Assembly (NCBI GenBank): GCA_947258805.1
Contig: CAMYJV010000087.1
Coordinates: forward strand, 1-10,574
Length of the DNA stretch: 10,574 nt
Direction: 5' to 3'
Source: an uncultured Gammaproteobacteria bacterium
GTDB lineage: Bacteria; Pseudomonadota; Gammaproteobacteria; GCA-2729495
Under the pieces are notes generated by a model. The model was not told the origin of the DNA. It worked only from the letters and a program-made list of their open reading frames with translations, and searched no databases. Position 1 is the stretch's first letter. Each line of letters begins with the position of its first letter. The position numbers and the translations under genes were made by a program. Positions 6,229 to 10,574 of the stretch are shown here, piece by piece.

Positions 6229-8094
6229 TTGACTCGGATTGCTCAGGCTACACTGCAACCGCTAATGTTTGCCATTTTCCTAAATTGTCTGCTGCTGCTC
6301 GTTGGCGTGCTGCTGGCCGCGGACTGTTTTGCCGACAGGGTACGGATACCCCTCGACATGCAGCCCCGGTTCATCGAGTCCCTGATCCGCGAGCAGGTCT
6401 TTACCGGCGCGAACGACAGCGTGCGCATCAACGATGATGGCAGCGGCTGCCAGTTCCTCGAGTTGCGCCAGCCGCGCGTCAGCCAGGGCGCCGGGCAGGT
6501 CAGGCTGCTCACCGCTGCGCGAGCGCGGGCCGGCCGCCCGCTGGGTGGCGGCTGCATTCTGCTTCTGGACTGGCGCGGTCAATTGGAATTCAGTCAACGC
6601 CCGGTGGTCAGTGATGATCGCCAGAGCGTCGTGCTGCGCACCGAATCGTGGCGCGCGCTCACGCCAGATGGCCAGACGGCCACCCTTTCCACCACCATCG
6701 GTCATTGGCTCGAGCGGTATCTGCCGCTGAACCTGAAAGAAACCCGGATCAGCCTCGTCCAACCGCTGACCGAGCTAAGGGAATTTCTGGCGCTGGTTAT
6801 CAGCGAGGACAACGCGGCGCAAGTGAGCGCGTTGCTGGACAGTGTCGCTGTCGACGACGTCAGCGCCAGGGACGACCGGGTGACCGTGACGCTGGGCTTG
6901 GACACACAGCCGGCAGCTGCACCACCGCAGGTCGCCGAGCCCTCATTGAGTCAAACCGAACTCGCGCAACTGGAGACCCGCCTGGAGGCCGTGGATGCGT
7001 TTGTGACCTATTTGATCAGGCACCTGACAACGGGACGTGGCGCCGCAGGCAACGTGGAAACGCTGTTCGACGTGCTGCTGGAATTGCGGCTGGACCTGAT
7101 TGCCGTCGTCGGCGAACCGCAGCGCCACGGGCAGGATCCGGCCCGTGCGCTATTCGTCAACGCGTGGGAGCGCCTGACGCCTGTCCTGCATGAAATGGCA
7201 GAGCAGCAGGCAGACTACGACAGCGCCGCACGCTATCTGACTTTCATCGGCGCAGGCGACATGCTGCGGGCGCTGGACGCGCTTGGTCCTTCCGTGGGCA
7301 TCGCGGTTTCCAGCGACGGTCTGCGCCGGCTGGCCCGCATTCTGATTCCCGACGAGGCAGGCGATCCCCTGCAGCGCAGTGATGCGGTCGATCCGGAATT
7401 GCGCCGGTCCCTGGGCTTCGGCGAGCCGTTGCCGCCGCCGGAAAGCACGGCGGAGACTGCCTGGCTGGACTGGCTCGTGAAGCCGGCGCTGGCCGCCGGC
7501 GGCCTCAACGCGGGAATGGTGAAGAAACTCAACAACTGGGTCCCCAAGATAAAAGAAATGGACGTCTATCTGCCCATGGTCAGAGACGTGCTGAACCATG
7601 TGGTCAAAGAACAGCTCCGCGCCAAGGAACTGGACCCGGCGTTCCACCAGGTATTTCGGCAACTGGTGTTGACCGCTGCCTGGCAGGAAAGCTGCTGGCG
7701 GCAGTTCGTGGCGGAGAAAAACAAGCGCGTGCCGTTGCAGTCGGGCACCGGCGACATCGGCATGATGCAGATCAATCCCAAAATCTGGCGAGGTTTTTAT
7801 GATCTGCACGGCCTGAAGTGGGACATCGTCTACAACACGCGCGCGGGTGCCGATATCCTGCAGCATCACATGATCAATTACGCCATCGGCAATCGCGAAC
7901 ACAAGACCACCGGCAAGTTAGACAACCTGGCGCGTTCCGCCTATGCGGCGTACAACGGCGGCCCTCGCCAATACAACCGTTACCGCCGCGGGGACGCCAA
8001 TGCTCATGGCAAAAAGGCCGACACGCTGTTCTACGAAAAATTTCGCGTGATCAAGAGCGGCCAGGAGCTGAAGGTGAAGTCGTGTTTCAGGTGA
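6229..8094 (+). CDS. Lytic transglycosylase with C-terminal SLT domain
   Basis: This 621-residue exported protein should cleave the MurNAc-GlcNAc bond of peptidoglycan in the periplasm. After a hydrophobic signal segment (MFAIFLNCLLLLVGVLLAA, residues 13-31), residues 35-240 form an unassigned region rich in predicted beta structure, and 240-460 look helical (LSQTELAQLETRLEAVDAF). The catalytic SLT domain is at about 465-610, with WQESCW carrying the likely catalytic Glu487, GDIGMMQINPKIW at 508-520, and AYAAYNGGP at 571-579. Single-domain SLT enzymes are much shorter, so the 450-residue front part is distinctive. The start is uncertain: TTG at 6229 adds Arg3 to the signal peptide, while ATG at 6265 is the alternative. 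An in-frame TAG at 6211 rules out an earlier start, and neither candidate has a strong ribosome binding site. A hydrolase lipoprotein gene follows after 106 bases. Confidence 0.88.
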   Translation: MTRIAQATLQPLMFAIFLNCLLLLVGVLLAADCFADRVRIPLDMQPRFIESLIREQVFTGANDSVRINDDGSGCQFLELRQPRVSQGAGQVRLLTAARARAGRPLGGGCILLLDWRGQLEFSQRPVVSDDRQSVVLRTESWRALTPDGQTATLSTTIGHWLERYLPLNLKETRISLVQPLTELREFLALVISEDNAAQVSALLDSVAVDDVSARDDRVTVTLGLDTQPAAAPPQVAEPSLSQTELAQLETRLEAVDAFVTYLIRHLTTGRGAAGNVETLFDVLLELRLDLIAVVGEPQRHGQDPARALFVNAWERLTPVLHEMAEQQADYDSAARYLTFIGAGDMLRALDALGPSVGIAVSSDGLRRLARILIPDEAGDPLQRSDAVDPELRRSLGFGEPLPPPESTAETAWLDWLVKPALAAGGLNAGMVKKLNNWVPKIKEMDVYLPMVRDVLNHVVKEQLRAKELDPAFHQVFRQLVLTAAWQESCWRQFVAEKNKRVPLQSGTGDIGMMQINPKIWRGFYDLHGLKWDIVYNTRAGADILQHHMINYAIGNREHKTTGKLDNLARSAYAAYNGGPRQYNRYRRGDANAHGKKADTLFYEKFRVIKSGQELKVKSCFR

Positions 8095-8189
8095 TGTTGG
8101 GCTAGTGCTGGGGCTCGGGTTGACGTCACCCGCATGCCCATGATCTTGACGGATGGTTGTGCCCCAGACAGCATGCACCAATTATTACC

Positions 8190-8196
8190 GAGGTGA
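8190..8196 (+). promoter_or_regulatory. Ribosome binding site deciding the start at 8201
   Basis: GAGGTGA lies just before the ATG at 8201, with GAGG seven bases from it. This fixes the start at 8201 instead of the in-frame upstream ATG at 8153, and that start gives a proper lipoprotein signal peptide. Confidence 0.75.
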
Positions 8197-8200
8197 ACCG

Positions 8201-9532
8201 ATGAGATTGGTCAGACTGACCGCCATGTTGCTGTTGGCATCGGCCCTGGTGGCCCTACACGGCTGTTACAGCCTGGCCAAGGGCGTCACGCAGGGCGTCA
8301 TTGCCGCGCAGGAAGAAAAGGAAGCAGATCCGGGCATCTGTTTGATCCAGGGGCCGGCCTTTGGTGGCATCGCTGCCGAGTTTCAGGACGATATCAGCCA
8401 GCAGGACTCAAACGCGGTGCTGATGGTGCACGGAATCGGCGTCCACACGCCGGGCTACTCCGGTCGTTTTCAGCGGCGGCTGGCGACCGCCCTGGAACTG
8501 GATGTGCTGTATGAGCCGCCAAAACAGTTTCGGGTACTGCCATCTCCACAGGGGGTGGTGCTGGGCGTGGCAGGAGAGCCGCTGGCAACCCTGCGGGTGA
8601 GCCGCTGGACCAATACTGATGAAACTCGTGAACTGTTGTTCTATGAGTTGACGTGGTCTGCGATTAGCGAGCCATTGAAAAGAACCCTGGACTACGACAC
8701 CTCTACCGACTTTTCGCAGTTCCGGTCCGGGCTCAATCAGAGTCTGAAGCAATTCTTCAATACCCGGGTCTCAGACTCGCTCATTTATACGGGATCACAA
8801 CAAAAAAATATTGTCCACGCAGTGAGCCAGAGCATGTGCTGGGTCTATACCAACACGTGGGAGAGCCTGCCCAGTGGTGCTGACCAGGAATGTGACTCGG
8901 CGAACCTGGAATCACTCCGGCGGTTTACTGCCAATCTGGAGACGCTCGACATCGCAATCGTTACCCACAGTCTCGGCAGCCGCATTGTGATTGATGCGCT
9001 TCAGTACATTGCGGCCCGGGCGCAGACCCTGCAGACGTCGGATACAGAATTCATGACCCAGCTCCTGCAATCGCAGAGCGTGCCCGTTTACATGTTGGCG
9101 AACCAGCTGCCGCTGCTGCAATTGGGTTTTTCCGTGCCGGAGGTCACCGGGATGGTCGATGAATACTGCAAGCCGACGGGTAATTTATACGCCGAGCGTC
9201 TGTTCAGTGAGATCGAGGTGATAGCTTTTAGTGATCCAAACGATTTGCTGAGCTACGCGATCCCCCAGAATTTCGCGGCGCAGTATCTCGATTCCCGGAT
9301 TTGTCCGGTCATCGTCAATGTACTGGTGAACGTCGCCCAGCCGGTCGGCGTGCCGGTGCTTGGTTCCGTGGTGAATCCGATGACGGCACATCTCGATTAT
9401 GAGACGGACCAGAGAGTTATCGACATCATTGCGCGGGGTGTACGGCGCGGCGACGCTGCCAACAGTGTGCCGGAGGGCTGCATCTGGACGGAGACACGTG
9501 AAACCAAGGTGGCAAGGAAAAACGTCAACTAG
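8201..9532 (+). CDS. Lipoprotein of the alpha/beta-hydrolase (lipase/esterase) type
   Basis: This 443-residue predicted lipoprotein probably hydrolyses an ester or lipid bond at the cell envelope; no substrate is known. The signal peptide MRLVRLTAMLLLASALVALH ends in a lipobox with Cys22. The hydrolase features are NAVLMVHGIGVHTPG at 71-85 (oxyanion-loop HG), the nucleophile elbow VTHSLGS at 254-260 with Ser257 in a THSLG context, a probable acid in SDPNDLLSY (Asp345 or Asp348), and AHLDY with His397 as the likely catalytic base. The spacing of these agrees with a serine-hydrolase triad. The stretch between about 140 and 240 has no recognised motif and may form a lid or insertion. Two cysteines, Cys213 and Cys231, could bridge. 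It may share a transcript with the transglycosylase upstream. Fold call is good. The exact family is open. Confidence 0.78.
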   Translation: MRLVRLTAMLLLASALVALHGCYSLAKGVTQGVIAAQEEKEADPGICLIQGPAFGGIAAEFQDDISQQDSNAVLMVHGIGVHTPGYSGRFQRRLATALELDVLYEPPKQFRVLPSPQGVVLGVAGEPLATLRVSRWTNTDETRELLFYELTWSAISEPLKRTLDYDTSTDFSQFRSGLNQSLKQFFNTRVSDSLIYTGSQQKNIVHAVSQSMCWVYTNTWESLPSGADQECDSANLESLRRFTANLETLDIAIVTHSLGSRIVIDALQYIAARAQTLQTSDTEFMTQLLQSQSVPVYMLANQLPLLQLGFSVPEVTGMVDEYCKPTGNLYAERLFSEIEVIAFSDPNDLLSYAIPQNFAAQYLDSRICPVIVNVLVNVAQPVGVPVLGSVVNPMTAHLDYETDQRVIDIIARGVRRGDAANSVPEGCIWTETRETKVARKNVN

Positions 9533-9759
9533 GTTTTGAGGGCAGGGAATTGCTACGGGGGCCTGTTTAGGCTGGTGGCAGCTCCGGTCCGGGATTCTAT
9601 TTTCCCCTTCCGGTTTTGTAGTCAGTCGGTGAAAGATTGCCGGGGCGCAGCGGCGCCTGTTCACCATGCAGATTCGCCGGAGCCGCATTTGCGGCAGGTC
9701 CAGTCCCGCTGGGTAGTATTCGCCATGTATAGAGTCAGTTGTGGGTTGGTCAGGCGGCG

Positions 9760-10574
9760 ATGAAGAAACTGTTAGTAGGAATCGTGGGTGTGCTGGCGCT
9801 GGCCACCGCAGGCATGGCGGCCTGGTACTGGGGCTATCTCCCGAAACAGCAGCCGGTGAAAGACTGGGCGGTCGAGGCAACGCCCGAGCTGATCGAACGC
9901 GGCCGTTATCTCACTATTAATGTGTTGCAGTGCGTGGACTGCCACTCCGAGCGCGACTGGACTCTCTACGGCGGGCCCCCGGTGGAGCCCATCGGCGCAG
10001 GCCGGAAGTGCATGGACAGGAACTCGGAGCCGCGGGGTGTGAACGTCGGTGAAACCACGTTCCCGGGCATCATGTGCATCCGCAATATCACCCAGGACGT
10101 GGAAACCGGCATCGGCGGGTGGACCAACGGTGAGATTGTGCGCGCGGTGAGGGAGGGCGTCGATCTCGACGGCAATGGCTTGTTCCCCATCATGCCGTAT
10201 TTCATTTACCGGCATCTCGCCGACGAAGACATGCGGGCGGTGCTGGCTTATCTGCGAACGATGCCCGCCGTAGCGTCCATCCGGCCGGAGAAAGAAATCG
10301 ACTTCCCGATGAGCACTTTGGTGCAACTGTGGCCGGAACCCGTCACGCAGGCAATCGTTGCGCCGCCACCGTCCGACGTGGTCGCCTACGGCGAATACCT
10401 GTCGCGCATCGCCCGCTGCGAGTTCTGCCACACGCCGCGCGATCCGCGCTCCTTCGACTACGACCCGGCGCGGCACCTGGCCGGCGGCATGCCCTTCTTC
10501 CTGAACGGCAAAACGCTGTGGGCGATGAACCTGACCCCGCACGAGACCGGGCTGGGCGGCTGGACGAAAGAGCA
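9760..10574 (+). CDS. Di-haem cytochrome c (3' end outside window)
   Basis: The frame is open from ATG at 9760 to the window edge, giving 271 residues of a periplasmic or membrane-anchored c-type cytochrome. An uncleaved-looking signal or anchor (MKKLLVGIVGVLALATAGMAAWYWGY) is followed by a first haem site CVDCH at 58-62, with PIMPYF (Met145) as the likely distal ligand and the typical LADEDMRAVLAYLRTMP helix after it. A second haem site, CEFCH, is at 220-224, with the domain continuing past the edge (GKTLWAMNLTPHETGLGGW). This two-domain layout is that of electron-carrying subunits of periplasmic dehydrogenases, or of di-haem cytochromes that pass electrons to an oxidase. Two extra cysteines, Cys84 and Cys106, may form a disulfide. 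A CAGGCGG-type weak ribosome binding site precedes the start. The partner enzyme is not visible. Confidence 0.9.
   Translation, partial: MKKLLVGIVGVLALATAGMAAWYWGYLPKQQPVKDWAVEATPELIERGRYLTINVLQCVDCHSERDWTLYGGPPVEPIGAGRKCMDRNSEPRGVNVGETTFPGIMCIRNITQDVETGIGGWTNGEIVRAVREGVDLDGNGLFPIMPYFIYRHLADEDMRAVLAYLRTMPAVASIRPEKEIDFPMSTLVQLWPEPVTQAIVAPPPSDVVAYGEYLSRIARCEFCHTPRDPRSFDYDPARHLAGGMPFFLNGKTLWAMNLTPHETGLGGWTKE

Noticed and set aside
7150..7902. 250-codon minus-strand open frame inside the transglycosylase gene
   Set aside because: It is a high-GC shadow of a gene with clear SLT motifs, and its own product shows no domain.
8116..8132. Hairpin around TGACGTC between the transglycosylase and hydrolase genes
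   Set aside because: The stem is only five bases and there is no T-tract. It is too weak to call a terminator or operator.
9661..9726. Minus-strand 21-codon frame reading MANTTQRDWTCRKCGSGESAW, like the start of a zinc-ribbon protein
   Set aside because: It has no ribosome binding site, stops after a single CxxC and has no second half nearby. At most it is a relic, and it may be chance.

Overview
The window looks like ordinary chromosomal DNA from a GC-rich, environmental Gram-negative bacterium, probably a gammaproteobacterium. The supporting signs are several lipobox lipoproteins, a PEP-CTERM-type (VPLPA-CTERM) surface protein, a periplasmic lytic transglycosylase, a di-haem cytochrome c and a REP-like dispersed repeat. 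The taxonomic placement is inference. No rRNA, tRNA, CRISPR array, integrase or complete insertion sequence was seen.

Layout. Bases 1-422 are the 3' end of an MgtE-type magnesium transporter (+). It converges on a two-gene minus-strand unit, terC then exoD (1872 to 498), whose genes are separated by one base. A gene-free stretch (1873-2208) carries inverted repeats. A second minus-strand unit (5557 to 2209) encodes a small secreted protein with a VPLPA-CTERM anchor followed by a large lipoprotein with a PKD domain and many propeller-like 'YW' repeats. A candidate promoter for this unit sits near 5764-5792, and its -35 box lies inside a perfect 22-bp palindrome.

From about 5930 onwards everything is on the plus strand. 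First comes a very short lipoprotein gene whose 3' end is made of a hairpin-forming repeat. Then come a 621-residue lytic transglycosylase with a large unassigned N-terminal region, a lipoprotein of the alpha/beta-hydrolase (lipase/esterase) type, and the first 271 codons of a di-haem cytochrome c that runs off the window.

How the genes fit together. MgtE and TerC both point to divalent-metal handling, and ExoD is an inner-membrane partner of unclear function. The other genes are mostly envelope and surface proteins: two exported proteins in one unit, a murein-cleaving enzyme and an outer-membrane hydrolase. No clearly new defence, mobile or biosynthetic system was found. The most useful leads are the repeat that supplies the tail of the small lipoprotein, the likely frameshift after the CTERM arginine cluster, and the operator-like palindrome over the -35 box.
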